A stretch of 64,000 nt of DNA from Linderina pennispora (taxonomy: Eukaryota > Kickxellomycota > Kickxellomycetes > Kickxellales > Kickxellaceae), in the NCBI RefSeq assembly GCF_002104995.1, contig NW_024468260.1, forward strand, positions 620,001 to 684,000, in the 5' to 3' direction. The notes under the pieces were generated by a model. The model ran no database searches and was not told the origin of the DNA. It saw nothing but the letters and a program-made list of their open reading frames with translations. Below are positions 53,701 to 64,000 of the stretch, in pieces (the stretch's first letter is position 1; every line of letters begins with the position of its first letter). The position numbers were made by a program, and so were the translations under genes.

Positions 53701-55019
53701 AATGAACAATGAGGTCGCAGGAATGCCCGAAGTATTGATAACACGCGAAGCCCAGTCCACAGAACATGCAATGCCGTATTGCATGGTAAAAGCGAGCTCC
53801 CCGCCTTCACGCACCGCCTGAATCTGCTGTGCTAAGTGTGACTCCCAGCCGAGCATACGCAATGGAACAACATTCTCAATGAGTTGCGTCAACAGCTCTA
53901 CGCGCTTACTTAGCATTGCCTGTGCATTTTTGTATGCTGAATTACGCCAGCGGAAGACGCGGTTGCGCAAGGGGAAGTACATGGCGATGACGATAATGCC
54001 AGCAGCCAATGCCCAGCCAACCTGAAGGTAGAACACATAGAGCGTACATAAAATCCGCACCGGCAGCCATAGGAGCTCACACATGCAGAAAATATGCGTT
54101 GCTAGGTCTTTTGTGCTCTGGAGGCCACATGAATACAAATCTGTACCGTTGCTGGCGGCTACAGCAGCGAGCCCTGGGCGGCGCAGCGCCTGGCAGTGCA
54201 CCATTGCGGTCAGCGCAGTACGCAACCTTAGCGTCACACGGTCCTTCATGTCAATCGAATTCTGCTGCAACAGCGTGCCCACAATCGACATTGTCATGGA
54301 TAGTGCCAGGGTCCAGTACGCACCATCAATATCCGGCGTACTCAGCTGGCGCATCAGGTGCGAGGTAACCAAGGGCGTTGCCAGCGCGTGTGCGCTTAAG
54401 CAGAAAACACAGGGAGCTGACCAGAAAGGCATCCAAGGCAAATACCCACAGAATTGCCATGGCCAGCGACCGCCGCCCGCTGGCAAGCTCATCCTGCCAG
54501 TGCTTTTGGAGCTGCGTAAATGTGTTTTCCACCTGGAGGTGCGCTGGCAGCGCTACTGGGGTTGCCTGGCGTATCAGTGCTCACCAGCCGGCGGAGCACC
54601 CAGCTGTACGTGACAAGTGACAGGAATGACTCGCACTCCTCAGGACAGTACTCGCGCCCATTGTTGTCCGGCCGTTCCTGCGCACTGTGGGACAGCTGGT
54701 GCTGCATCCAGCACAGCCATAGGTCGAACGCAAGGCGAGCTGCAGCAGATACGGGCTTGACACCTTCCGTTTTCAGCAAGTGCATGGCTCGGTATGCCGA
54801 TGCTGCCAGCGAGAATGCTATCAGCGAGCGCACAGCAAGGTGAGAGGACAGCACACTGCCTGACATTCCAGGTTGGAAGTTCCTGCGTGCTGGGAGAATG
54901 CCTTGGATGCAGAGCAGCATGATGACGCCAACTCGGATGACGATGGGGATTGTCGCGGCCAGATTTGGTGTCAGAGCCAGCCACGCATAGGCAATCTCCG
55001 CAACGACAGCAGACGACAT
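50757..55019 (-). CDS. ABCC-type ABC transporter, copy 2, three 1-bp insertions
   Basis: Same architecture as copy 1 at 25195-29490. The start at 55019 (MSSAVVAEIAYAWLAL) gives N-terminal helices, then TMD1, NBD1 (Walker A GKVGACKSS, LSGGQ, Walker B with DN), TMD2 (FSSVPTGRIIGLFTDGQ), NBD2 (GRTGAGKTS, WSVGQQQQ, LDESTAAID) and a short tail (EKADPSNTC). The frame changes near 54558-54561 (before VALPAHLQVENTF), near 54391-54400 (CFLL to SAHALATPL) and at the AAA of 53152-53154. At the last site copy 1 has AA, so the extra base is directly visible by comparison. Removing three bases gives 1420 codons (1419 residues), close to copy 1. The membrane domains are clearly homologous to copy 1 yet diverged, whereas both NBDs are nearly identical in DNA. 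Confidence 0.88.
50803..51582 (-). repeat. NBD2 block, copy B (direct repeat of 25274-26053)
   Basis: Second copy of the near-identical NBD2 segment. Differences cluster at its two ends, the pattern expected of a gene-conversion tract. Confidence 0.85.
52742..53472 (-). repeat. NBD1 block, copy B (direct repeat of 27201-27930)
   Basis: Second copy of the near-identical NBD1 segment, with one extra A at 53152-53154 relative to copy A. Confidence 0.85.
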
Positions 55020-55936
55020 TGTGAAAACCAGCAGTTGCTACAGAGAGTCACCGCATGTATGAGCAATGACGAAAAGGAGAAGAAAATGTTGGTGAGCACC
55101 AGCTGTGGTACCCGTCGATATATGCTTTCTTAGGATGCCATTACTTGCCATTGCGCCGTGGTTCAATTGTCTGGTCTGCCACGAATCTTGCCGGTGCGGA
55201 GCTGAGAAGCACACGGGACTCCAATCGCCATATGCGGCACTGCTTCAATGAGATAATTCATAAGATTTGCTGTGAGAGACGAGAAAAGGCTGTGGGCAGG
55301 AGAGGCAGCGAGAACGAGTAGCGCAATTGTGGTGAAAAGGTGAGAGATACGGAGAAAGGAAGATATCTTATAAATAGAATTGCGTGTAGAGTGCTTCGGG
55401 GAGCGAAGGACAAGAACCATTCCAGGCGCAGCGCTTTTTTGCAGAAAAAGGGTACGGCCTGCTATTCATACAACAGGAAAGCAGAAAGCAGAGAAATAAG
55501 AGGGCAATAGGTGGGCAGCCGGGTGCATGCTAATACAGGCGGATTGCACCGACAAAGTGTCAGAAGGGTAGGGACCGAGCACAAGAATCGGGTGTGCCCA
55601 AGCGTACCTTGTCTGCTACTCGGGTTCCGGTGTCATAAGAAATACCCGTCATAGGTGGGGATAGAAACAAGGGCAACAAGAGATGTGTCCAAGACCCCAA
55701 AAGGGAGACAAGCTGTGCCGCCATCATTTAAGGCATGTGCAATTTACCTCCGTCGAAAGTGTACAGCATGGACGGCGTGACCGGCACGCGAAAAAAAATC
55801 CATGCCGCAATCATGCTGGTCATGCTGCTTCTCTGATAGAGGAGCCAGCCTGTTTGCTGTATCCATACGAACTGCTTTGATAAATTGAGATAAAAAAAAC
55901 CATTACCCTCAAGAAAGAGGGGCAGCAGCAAAAAGT
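55020..55936. other. Intergenic, no supported gene
   Basis: About 0.9 kb upstream of ABC copy 2. An 85-codon minus-strand frame at 55163-55420 contains a hydrophobic stretch (LFTTIALLVLAASPAHS) but no family or good start context. Confidence 0.35.
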
Positions 55937-56008
55937 GGGCTTGGCCGGGAATTGAACCCGGGACCTCTCGCACCCGAAGCGAGAATCATACTACTAGACC
56001 ACCAAGCC
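55937..56008 (-). tRNA. tRNA-Pro (anticodon CGG), second identical copy
   Basis: All 72 nt are identical to the tRNA at 37377-37448, on the opposite strand. The 5' flank also matches over about 18 bases (CTGGTTTARGCGCYTC), and both have a T5-T6 terminator followed by similar GC-rich sequence, so the copies probably arose by duplication of a small segment. Confidence 0.97.
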
Positions 56009-56414
56009 CGAGGCGCTTAAACCAGATAATCTGATTGGTCGATCAACCTTCTGGCCGACGAGTTTAGAAAAAGCGTAATATGGAGGGTAGAGCTGCATAT
56101 TATCAAGTTTACGTTCTTCTGTTGGGGATGATAGCGCACTATCCGTGGTAACAGATCCATTTCCATCAAAATACCACAAATTGGTGATATCTCTGCCAAT
56201 GTAAGCTGACATTAAAACCATTTGCTGCTGAAACCCCTTGTGCAAATATATACTATTTCATACAAGAATTGCTCTGCTCGCGATGCGAGCTCGGCTGCTA
56301 GTCAGCATGAGTTGACACGTCGATAAGGGCATCACGGCGAACCGATCATTTGAACGTGTCGGATGGCTGCTGGTGCAATGTCGATCATGGACATCTCCCA
56401 CCTTGGTGGCCTGC
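56009..56414 (-). other. Downstream (3') flank of the Fanzor gene, possible guide-RNA region
   Basis: TnpB and Fanzor guide RNAs (omega RNA) are normally encoded at and just after the 3' end of the nuclease gene, ending at the element border. This 406-base flank has no ORF of note. A perfect 6-bp hairpin with a 3-base loop (GCTCGC-GAT-GCGAGC) lies at 56276-56290, about 125 bases beyond the stop. No clear terminal inverted repeat was found. Assignment as guide-RNA region is inference from position. Confidence 0.3.
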
Positions 56415-58946
56415 TCAGCGCAGGCGCTTCAGCGCTGGTTCGCTGCTGCTGGCAGCAGAATCGCCTGCTGCTGCACGCCTCTTGCGCGACCTCTTTGTTG
56501 CAGGGGTGGTGCCAGAAGCATTGGCAGCAATGGCCGTAGAACAACGGAACCGTTCAGGAATACTGCCTGAATCACAGAGTGACTGGAAAATGAGCCTGAA
56601 GTTTAGAACTGCTGCGAGATCGCGGTTCAAGAGTCGAGACGAATAGGCCCGCCTGTATTATGTCATGGCCCGCTTACATGACTCGCTTGTACAGCGGAGA
56701 AGGCCATGGCACTTCACAGTTGGGTTCTTCGACCTCTGGTAGGGCCGCGGGTTGGGAACATGCCGGAATGTCTGCAGCGATTTTTCGCAGCAGAACGGGC
56801 ACACCGACGATGTCCGGAATTCGTCGATCAGATAAACTTCAAAGCCATGGTGCTTGAACTTGTCGCGCCATCCCTTGCCACGAATCGGCGCATGATGTCG
56901 GGCCATCGGCGCACTCAAATTGCCCATGATCAGCACTGGGTCTGGACCGAACCTGCTCCGGAGTTTTGCGGCAAGCCTGTGGTCTGCACGGGCCTGGTTC
57001 ATGAATGAATCAAGGCGCAGCTTGCGGTGAAGCGGGTACACCTTGGGACTGGTACTGACACCTGGATGGGCTTTCCAGCGCCTTTGGTGCTGCTTGTTTG
57101 ACTTAGTGGGCTGCTGCTCTGGTAACCTTCGCGCTGTCATCGTGCTGGCATAAAACGGTGCTAGGACACACCGCACCGATGCACGGGCAGCAACGTAGGC
57201 ACGGAATTTTGCTGGGCTAAGGGTCCGGCAGCAGTGCTTGGAAAGCTCTGCCTCTGCTCTGCGGATAGCATCTTCTGGGACTTGATCCTTTGTATCCCAA
57301 CGAATCCTGTCATAGTGGCGCAGCTTGAGCTCCTTATTGCGCTGCTGCCGTGTGTAGCGGTAGAGCATTTTTTTCACCCTCTTTCCCACTGCTGCTATTT
57401 TCGTGCAACATATACAGTAAATCGCCCCGACCTGGATCGATGAATACACAGCGGCCTTTCAGATTCTGCAGCTCTGGCTATGGGATCTGGTGGATATAGC
57501 GACAGTCAGCTATAGTATTGCCTCCCACGGCACCACCTCCTGCAACATCGCCTGTAGCATCGCCTCCCACAGCATCGCCTCCTGCACCATCAGCATCTAC
57601 TGCACCATCAGCCTTGAATATCTTGTCTTGTAGCAAAATGCATATCGTTACACCATCTGTTGTTGCCATTCCGTGGAATTTTCTATCACCATGCGCCTTA
57701 AATGGCTTTGATGTTAGATCTGCGACCCGGCCCCACACATCCCACACAGGTTGTGTGATCCCTTGGACCGGGTCGTGTGCACAGACTGGGGGTGCTGATG
57801 CATATGCATTGTTAAGTGCTGCAACAGTGTCTGCTGCTGCTGCCGATGCAGCAGCAAGTGAATCAGCCGCTACTGCTGCAGTTGCTGCAGTGGCCTCTGT
57901 TGCATCCGATGGCATCTTCGCTGCTTCGCGTGCAGCCTTCTTGGCCAATTTTTCGCCCTTTTCTGTTGCTTTCCTTGCCTCTGTTGCTGCCCTCTTTGCT
58001 GCGTTGATCTTGGTAACCTCCTCACGTGTTTTCGAAACAAACACCTGCTTGATTATTTGCTTGTCTAAGCGCACATGGCCTGGGATCCATGATGTCCGCA
58101 GAGGCAAGCATTGGGGGGAGACTTGCCAAGCTGCTCATTTTCGATAAGCTGGCATAGGCGAATGTATGCACGCAGATGTTTAAGTGGATTTACCTTGGCA
58201 TCATAGTATCGGCTGTCTTTGGCGAATCTGTACTTGGCATCATAGGCATTAAGGACTGGTGCCAGCTTGTTGTAGATTGCAAGCACCGGTGGGGTGAGCA
58301 CACTGAGATCAGGGTGCCTAGAGGCAATTGCCTGGCGGAGCTTCTGTGCAGGTGTATAAATACACACTTGACATGTATTATTGAACTCTGCCTTGGACAC
58401 ATTGCCCATTGTACTGTGCAGTGTGTTTTTGCGGCTACGAATATCAATCAATTTGGCCAGAGTCCGCTGTAGGCAAGTGCCATAGTGCAACACAATGTTG
58501 TTCTTGTATGCTGTCATCAGCTCGGTATCCATGTATGTTGCTACTTGATTCATTTCACGTACACCATGTAGCTCGATATCGCCATTATGCAATAGATAAT
58601 CATAAATATGGTATCTAACTACATCACCGAAATCTGCGGTTAACAGTTCTGACTTGTCCTTCCGGTTGACAAAATCCTTGGCAGATATGACAGTCTTCGC
58701 CTTCAGGTTGCGATAAATGAATAAATAAATAAAACGAAAAAAACCCTTTTTCACAAATGTTGCTGGGTCAAAAGCATCCCCGTCAGCTAGCTGATGGAGT
58801 AGTATCCATCGTGCAAGCATGTATGTATGCTCTTTGATGATATTGACGCTGTGTACAAATTGCTCTAGGCGGGGCAACATAGAATCACGGAAGCCAATAC
58901 CACCAAGTGATGTCTTTATGACAGTAGTGCTGCGGGTAATATTCAT
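56415..58946 (-). pseudogene. Fanzor: eukaryotic TnpB-like RNA-guided nuclease, four lesions
   Basis: Reading from ATG 58946 to TGA 56415 the span is exactly 844 codons. N-terminal helical part: IKTSLGGIGFRDSMLPRLEQ, then VNIIKEHTYMLARWILLHQL, typical of Fanzors. Next PLRTSWIPGHVRLD, an Ala/Lys-rich insertion (about 57800-58000), and KFHGMATTDGVTICILLQ. RuvC-I: VFIDPGRGDLLY (catalytic Asp, about 57426-57434). Bridge-like LYRYTRQQRNKELKLRHYDR. RuvC-II: YLIDEFRTSSVCPFC (catalytic Glu plus first zinc Cys pair), second Cys pair in LLRCTSESC. RuvC-III: NRDLAAVLNF (Asp). Basic tail KRSRKRRAA is a likely nuclear signal. Lesions: one base missing in the C6 run (58113-58118 on plus), TAG at 57478-57480, one extra base in the T7 run (plus) 57368-57374, TAA at 56658-56660. 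The homopolymer changes may be assembly errors; the two stops look like real decay. No introns seen. Confidence 0.85.
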
Positions 58947-60492
58947 TTGAGAAATTCAATAGGCAAAGTAAGAAGAGAAATGGTGCTGTTCAGTTTTGCT
59001 TTATTGCGTATGCATAGCATTAAGAACTTTTTATTAAAAATGATCTGGCTTGCATGGTTCTTGGGGCCCTTAGCACTGATACAGTCTCTTGAATCAGTCT
59101 ATACAGACTGGGTCCATTGTGGCCCAAATACTACTGCTTACGCATGTTCATAAGACAAATTAATTTATAAAATAAACCCACAAATATTGTATGGCCACTA
59201 GAAGAGCTATATGGCCTTATTCAATAGGTGCTCTTAAATAAATATCCTAAGAGTGCTGCGCAGCCGGTGATGACCACCATGATGACGCCATGGAAGTTAT
59301 CAGGCCGACCGACAAGAGCAGCTCTTGCGCTGAACCAATGGAAATATCTAGTGGAGACCTGTGGCCACTACAATAACAACTTGTCGCCCTGGTTTCACCG
59401 ATGAGGTCAGATGCCGCACAAGATCAAAAGGAGTTTACAGAGCAAGTCACCCAAACTCGCTTTGAGATATAAAAGAGTTTTATCTTTTAACCAACTAATA
59501 AGGTTCTAGCGGACGGTCGGACACTTTTTAGACTATAAAATCTTATATATAGGTAAAAGATACTTGGATGTTTGTCAAAGCAACAGCACTAACAGAACCT
59601 CTACCTATTAAGCAAGTTGACACTGGCTGCTGTTGCATAAAGATGACTTCTCCAAGAGCAATCCAGTGAATAGTCGATGCCAGAATTATTTGCCCTTATG
59701 AGAAGAATCCTCATCGTCATAGAATATTTGGGTCTCCCTGGCGTTTGAGAAAATGCGTTTGGTCTGGTCGTAGAGCAGCTGTGCATGAGCCATATTTTTG
59801 TTCTATACATCCATTCATGGACCACGAGTGCCACCAATGAATAATTCGATGTTAATAACTCTGGGGAGAACTGGGTTCTCGACTGGTGGTATCCTCGGCG
59901 AATCAGCCCTACCTCTGAAGATGTTCTTCAGAGCATTTATGAAGATGGACAGCTTTTGTTCAGTTTATATGTCCATATTTTACTGTTATATAATCTCGCT
60001 CATCCGAACCCATTGCTCTTTTTGTACCACTGGTAGCTATCGCAGCAGCTAACAGTATGGTACTATACTTCGTAGCCCAAATTACTCAAAGCTATGTCCC
60101 TCCATCCACGGAAAGCGGGGAGCAGGGCATATGTGAGTGGTTTAAAATAGGGGCATGGAAAGTAAATATCTTTAGGCCTGCAACATATATTGTCAACTAT
60201 CTTGTCGAGAATGAGCGCAGGCAGGTTTTATGCAATGGGTTCCATAGGAATGATGTTTTAACCTGCAGTAGTTGGGTTGTGAGCGAAGGTACAGAGGAAA
60301 ATGTGTGGGAAGATTTTAGTTGAAATCTAGCAAGAGATGTCTTGAGAAGGAGTCTGGGGGAGTTAGTCGTTTCGATGTTGTTGTCTCTGGTTATTCTGCA
60401 GCAAAGAGCATTAGCGCAACAGGCCGATCTTGTCAATATCTTTTATTTTGCTAATAGGATTCAGAAACCAAAAAGAAACAGCACTTGCATTT
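58947..60492. other. Fanzor 5' flank and AT-rich intergenic region
   Basis: About 1.5 kb, AT-rich, between the divergent end of the Fanzor and the 3' end of ADE6. Frames at 59798-60052 and 60057-60323 (plus) have no recognisable motifs. I did not find a terminal inverted repeat matching the other side of the Fanzor. Confidence 0.35.
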
Positions 60493-63400
60493 TTAGTAGT
60501 TGTCAGCGACCCAGCGACGAGCATTGACAAACATGCGGGCCCAGGGTCCTTGCTCCCACGCCATGATCTTGTCGGCAGGGACGTAGGAATTGGCATCAAT
60601 CCTGACAACGCGCTCGGGATGCGGCATCATGGCCAACACCCTACCATCCTTGGTGAGTACGCCAGCTAGGTTCAAGTCTGCGCCATTCGGGTTCATCGGG
60701 TACATGATGCGCTGATCACCGTGATTCGAGCCAGTGCGGTCGACGTACTTGAACGCCTGCAGATTGTCGTTCTGGAACTGCTGGCGGGCGAGGGGGCTGG
60801 CGAATTTGGCGCGGCCCTCGCCATGGGCGACCACGATCGGGATCTTGGAGCCCTGGAGTCCATCAAAGAAGACCTTGGCGGACTCTGCACTGGCTACGGG
60901 CTCGACCATGACGACACGGCCCTCGTACTGTTCGCTCTCGTTGCGCACGAAATGCGGCCAATCTTCGGTGCCCGGGATGACATCGCGCAGGTTGGACAGC
61001 ATCTGGCAGCCATTGCAAACGCCCAAGGCGAATGTATTCTGCCGCTCGAAGAACGCCTTGAACTGGAGACGCGCCGCGGGCGACATCAAAATGGACTTGG
61101 CCCAGCCGGCGCCAGCACCAAGGACGTCACCGTAGGAGAAGCCACCGACAGCGGCAAGGCCGACAAAGTCGGAAAGCACGGCGGAGCCGTTGAAAATGTC
61201 GGTCATGTGGACGTCAACAGCCTCGAAGCCTGCCTGGTGGAAGGCGTAGGCCATTTCGGCATGCGAGTTGACGCCCTGCTCGCGCAGAATGGCCACGCGC
61301 GGCCGAGTCTCTGCCAGCGGCACCAGGGAAAGCGTCTGGGCGGGGTCAAAGGTCAGATCGTAGGAGATGCCCGAGTCGTTGTCGTTGGTGATCAGCGAGT
61401 ACTCTTCGTCGGCGCACTGGGGGTTGTCGCGCAGCCGCTGCATCTTGTAGGAGGTCTCGGCCCACATTGCCCACAGGGCACTGCGCGTGTGCTCGTAGAT
61501 GGGCATGCCGCCAGCCCGGAACCTAATGGCATCCTTATTGTCGACCTGGTAACCAACAGAGCCGATCTGCTTGACGGGCACGTTAATCATAGCGAACTCG
61601 GCAATGACATCGGCAACGTGGGCATTGTTGACCTGGATCACGCAGCCCAGCTCCTCGGTGAACAGCACCTCCATGGCCTCGCGCTCCGAGGCGGCGGCCA
61701 GCAGTGGCGCAATGTCTACGTCGATACCCACGTGACCAGCAAAGGCCATCTCGCAGAGGGTCGTGAACAGACCGCCGTCCGACCGGTCGTGGTAGGCCAG
61801 AATGTGCGGGCGCAGGAAGCGCAGACAGTTGAAGAACCGCAGCAGTGCGCGGCTGTCCTCGACGTCGGGCACGTGCTGGCCGATCTGATTATACACCTGC
61901 GCCAGCGCCGACCCGCCCATGCGGTGCTGGCCAGCGGCCAAATCGACAAACAGCAGAGCCCCAGAGGGCTGCAGCGCAGGCGTCAGGGTCTTGCGGGTAT
62001 CGATGACGGCGGCAAAGGACGTGATGACGGCGGAGATGGGCGCAGTGACCTTCTTTTTCTCCGAGCTGTCCTGCCACTGCATCTGCATGCTCATCGAATC
62101 CTTGCCCACAGGCACTGACACGCCCAGGGCCTGGCACAGTTCACTCAATGCGCGCACGGCACTGTACAGACGCGCGCCTTCGCCTGGGTGGGCGGGCGCG
62201 GCCATCCAGTTGGCGCTCAGCTTGACCCACGATAGATCGGGCACGTCAGCAGCGGCGATGTTCATCAGGGACTCGGCTACAGCCATGCGCGAGGCCGCCG
62301 CCGCATCCACCAGCGCCAGGGTCGGGCGCTCACCCATGGCCATAGCCTCGCCGGTCCGCACCGACGTCTCGTAGCCACTTGAGGTCACGGCCACGTCGGC
62401 CACGGGCACCTGCCAGGGACCAACCATGGGGTCACGTGCCACCAGCCCAGTCACGCACCGATCGCCAATGGTAATCAGGAAGCTCTTGGACGCCACGCTG
62501 GGCAAATGCAGAACACGCGCCACAGCATCGGCGACGCGCATGGGGAACGGCAGCTCGGGCAGGTACTGCAGTAGGCTGCCGTCGAACGCATCGTAGGCAG
62601 AGACGAGCGAGTCGGCTGTGCGCGACATCTTGGGTGGCTTGCCGAACAGCACATCCATGGGCACGTCGATTGCGTGGCCGCCGAACAGCCGGTCGGAGAC
62701 GCGCAGGCGCTTCTCCTCAATGGAGGTGCCGACGACGGCGAACGGGCAGCGCTCGCGCACGGCAATAGCCTCGAACACAGGCAGCTGGTCGGGCATGACG
62801 GCCAGCACGTAGCGCTCCTGCGACTCATTGCACCAGATCTCCATAGGCGACAGCGACGTGTCGGCGCAGGGCACATCGCGTAGCTCGATCTCGGCGCCGA
62901 GCCCCGAGTCGTGGACCAGCTCGGTCAAAGCGTTGCTCAGACCGCCGGCGCCCACGTCATGCACGAAGGCAATCGGGTTGCCGTCGCCCATGCTGGTGCA
63001 CCCGTCCAGCACCATCTGGCACCGGCGCTCCATCTCGGGGTTGCCGCGCTGCACCGACGCAAAGTCCAGATCCGCCGCCTGCGTACCGGCCGCCACCGAC
63101 GACGCCGCTCCGCCGCCCAGGCCGATCAGCATCGAGGGACCGCCCAGGACGATCAGCCGGGCGCCTGCAGCGAACGGCTTCTTCAGCATATGGCTGGCGC
63201 GCACACTGCCCATGCCGCCGGCAATCATGATTGGCTTGTGGAAGCCGCGCAGCTCGCTGCCCGCCTGCTCCAGGAATGTGCGGAAGTATCCCAGAATGGC
63301 TGGGCGCCCGAACTCATTGGCAAAGGCCGCAGCGCCCAGCGGAGCCTCCAGCATGATGTCCAGGGCGCTGGCTACGTGCGCCGGGAACCCCACGTGCTGG

Positions 63401-64000
63401 GTGGCCTTCTCCCACGGCTGCGCGAACCCCGGAATCTGCAGATTCGACACCGTGTAGCCCGCCAGCCCGCACTTGGGCTTCGATCCGATGCCCACCGCTC
63501 CCTCGTCACGGATCTCACCGCCGGTACCCGTGGCTGCGCCCGGGAACGGCGAGATAACCGTCGGGTGGTTGTGGGTCTCGACCTTGGCCACAATATGCAC
63601 AGCGCCAGCCTCGCGCTGCCGCCACACCTGCCCGTCATCGGCCAGGGGCGCCCAGGCCTTGATGCTGCCGGCATTATACGCCTCCAGCACCGCTGCGTTG
63701 TCCGAGTAGGCGGAGAGCACGTGCTCCGGGTGCGCCTTCTGCGTAGCCCGGATCCAGTCAAACAGGGACTTGTCCTGCGTCTGCCCGTCGACGGTCCAGT
63801 CGGCGCGGAAGATCTTGTGGCGGCAGTGCTCGCTGTTGACCTGCGCAAACATCATCAGCTCGGCGTCGGTCGGGTTGCGCGCGATGCCGTCGGCCGATGC
63901 ATGGGCGCCCATATACGCCTCCACCAGATATGCGATCTCGTCGTCGGCCAGCGCCAGACCTTGCTCCCTGTTGGCGCGGCTCAGCAGCTCAACCGCCTGC
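60493..64000 (-). CDS. ADE6: Phosphoribosylformylglycinamidine synthase (5' end outside window)
   Basis: Fourth step of purine synthesis: FGAR + glutamine + ATP to FGAM. The frame is open from the stop at 60493 to the right edge, giving about 1169 of the expected ~1350 residues; the N-terminal ~190 lie outside. Visible parts: [18 protein letters not shown] (linker/FGAM core), [77 protein letters not shown], and the C-terminal glutaminase domain with nucleophile Cys in [13 protein letters not shown], plus HGEGRAKF and the His/Glu of PHPERVVR. It ends ARRWVADNY. No frameshift in 3.5 kb. The ATG near 63924 is internal, since the frame continues upstream ([20 protein letters not shown]). Confidence 0.96.
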   Translation of the reverse strand, partial: QAVELLSRANREQGLALADDEIAYLVEAYMGAHASADGIARNPTDAELMMFAQVNSEHCRHKIFRADWTVDGQTQDKSLFDWIRATQKAHPEHVLSAYSDNAAVLEAYNAGSIKAWAPLADDGQVWRQREAGAVHIVAKVETHNHPTVISPFPGAATGTGGEIRDEGAVGIGSKPKCGLAGYTVSNLQIPGFAQPWEKATQHVGFPAHVASALDIMLEAPLGAAAFANEFGRPAILGYFRTFLEQAGSELRGFHKPIMIAGGMGSVRASHMLKKPFAAGARLIVLGGPSMLIGLGGGAASSVAAGTQAADLDFASVQRGNPEMERRCQMVLDGCTSMGDGNPIAFVHDVGAGGLSNALTELVHDSGLGAEIELRDVPCADTSLSPMEIWCNESQERYVLAVMPDQLPVFEAIAVRERCPFAVVGTSIEEKRLRVSDRLFGGHAIDVPMDVLFGKPPKMSRTADSLVSAYDAFDGSLLQYLPELPFPMRVADAVARVLHLPSVASKSFLITIGDRCVTGLVARDPMVGPWQVPVADVAVTSSGYETSVRTGEAMAMGERPTLALVDAAAASRMAVAESLMNIAAADVPDLSWVKLSANWMAAPAHPGEGARLYSAVRALSELCQALGVSVPVGKDSMSMQMQWQDSSEKKKVTAPISAVITSFAAVIDTRKTLTPALQPSGALLFVDLAAGQHRMGGSALAQVYNQIGQHVPDVEDSRALLRFFNCLRFLRPHILAYHDRSDGGLFTTLCEMAFAGHVGIDVDIAPLLAAASEREAMEVLFTEELGCVIQVNNAHVADVIAEFAMINVPVKQIGSVGYQVDNKDAIRFRAGGMPIYEHTRSALWAMWAETSYKMQRLRDNPQCADEEYSLITNDNDSGISYDLTFDPAQTLSLVPLAETRPRVAILREQGVNSHAEMAYAFHQAGFEAVDVHMTDIFNGSAVLSDFVGLAAVGGFSYGDVLGAGAGWAKSILMSPAARLQFKAFFERQNTFALGVCNGCQMLSNLRDVIPGTEDWPHFVRNESEQYEGRVVMVEPVASAESAKVFFDGLQGSKIPIVVAHGEGRAKFASPLARQQFQNDNLQAFKYVDRTGSNHGDQRIMYPMNPNGADLNLAGVLTKDGRVLAMMPHPERVVRIDANSYVPADKIMAWEQGPWARMFVNARRWVADNY

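Noticed and set aside
55163..55420. 85-codon minus-strand frame with a hydrophobic segment
   Set aside because: The hydrophobic part is too far from the start for a signal peptide and no homology is recognised.
56658..57449. Reading the Fanzor pieces as a bacterial IS607/IS605 TnpB insertion or contamination
   Set aside because: The N-terminal helices, TTDG segment, basic nuclear-type tail and flanking fungal genes fit a eukaryotic Fanzor; no serine-recombinase or Y1 transposase gene is nearby.
60721..62118. 465-codon plus-strand frame opposite ADE6
   Set aside because: Antisense shadow of the conserved purine enzyme.
1..64000. CRISPR arrays, prokaryotic operons, riboswitches
   Set aside because: No regularly spaced repeats or bacterial gene organisation; the window is fungal nuclear DNA.

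Overview
The window is nuclear DNA of a fungus. The evidence is a gene set of fungal type (NatC acetyltransferase MAK3/NAA30, riboflavin kinase, splicing factor SYF1, the HEATR5/LAA1 AP-1 accessory protein, purine enzyme ADE6, a fungal type I fatty-acid-synthase derivative), a nuclear complex I subunit with a mitochondrial presequence, short 78-82 nt spliceosomal introns with GTAAGT-like donors and CTAAC/CTAAT branch points, and a eukaryotic tRNA-Pro. Low intron density, a GPI/secreted protein repertoire, F-box-like proteins and a Fanzor element fit an early-diverging lineage; Kickxellomycotina (Zoopagomycota) is my guess from protein style, not something proved here.

Layout. 0-15 kb: tail of a GPI-type protein, a secreted M28 aminopeptidase, a decayed F-box-like relic, complex I NDUFV1, a secreted His/Asp-rich protein, the mitochondrial pyruvate carrier MPC2, a gene-poor 2.3 kb, a SulP sulfate permease with STAS domain, and an F-box-like protein. 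15-25 kb: a 1388-residue poly-Q/coiled-coil protein I do not recognise, a universal-stress-like protein, a small coiled-coil protein, peroxisomal acyl-CoA oxidase, MOB4 (STRIPAK) and MDP1 phosphatase. 25-29.5 kb: intact ABCC transporter (copy 1). 29.5-37 kb: gene-poor, then an AT-rich island with a foldback MITE-like element, then a fatty-acid-synthase-like pseudogene that has lost its enoyl-reductase and malonyl/palmitoyl-transferase parts. 37-50 kb: tRNA-Pro, NAA30, SYF1, FMN1 and the very long LAA1 gene. 50.8-55 kb: ABCC transporter copy 2, whose two nucleotide-binding domains are almost identical in DNA to copy 1 while its membrane domains are diverged. 55.9-59 kb: a second, identical tRNA-Pro in opposite orientation, then a Fanzor (eukaryotic TnpB-like RNA-guided nuclease) with all three RuvC catalytic residues but four lesions. 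60.5-64 kb: ADE6, running off the right end.

Functional grouping: most genes are ordinary housekeeping functions (mitochondrial energy and pyruvate entry, peroxisomal beta-oxidation, purine and flavin synthesis, splicing, vesicle traffic) with no operon-like logic. The accessory content is the Fanzor, the MITE/AT-rich island, the domain-excised FAS derivative and the homogenised ABCC pair.

Caution: six conserved genes each carry one to four single-base frameshifts (about 17 in total, often at short homopolymers), including NDUFV1. In five of the six, undoing the inferred indels gives an exact multiple of three over the whole coding span. Neighbouring 2-4 kb ORFs carry none. Residual assembly indels are the simplest explanation, so gene breaks here should not be read as pseudogenes without read support.
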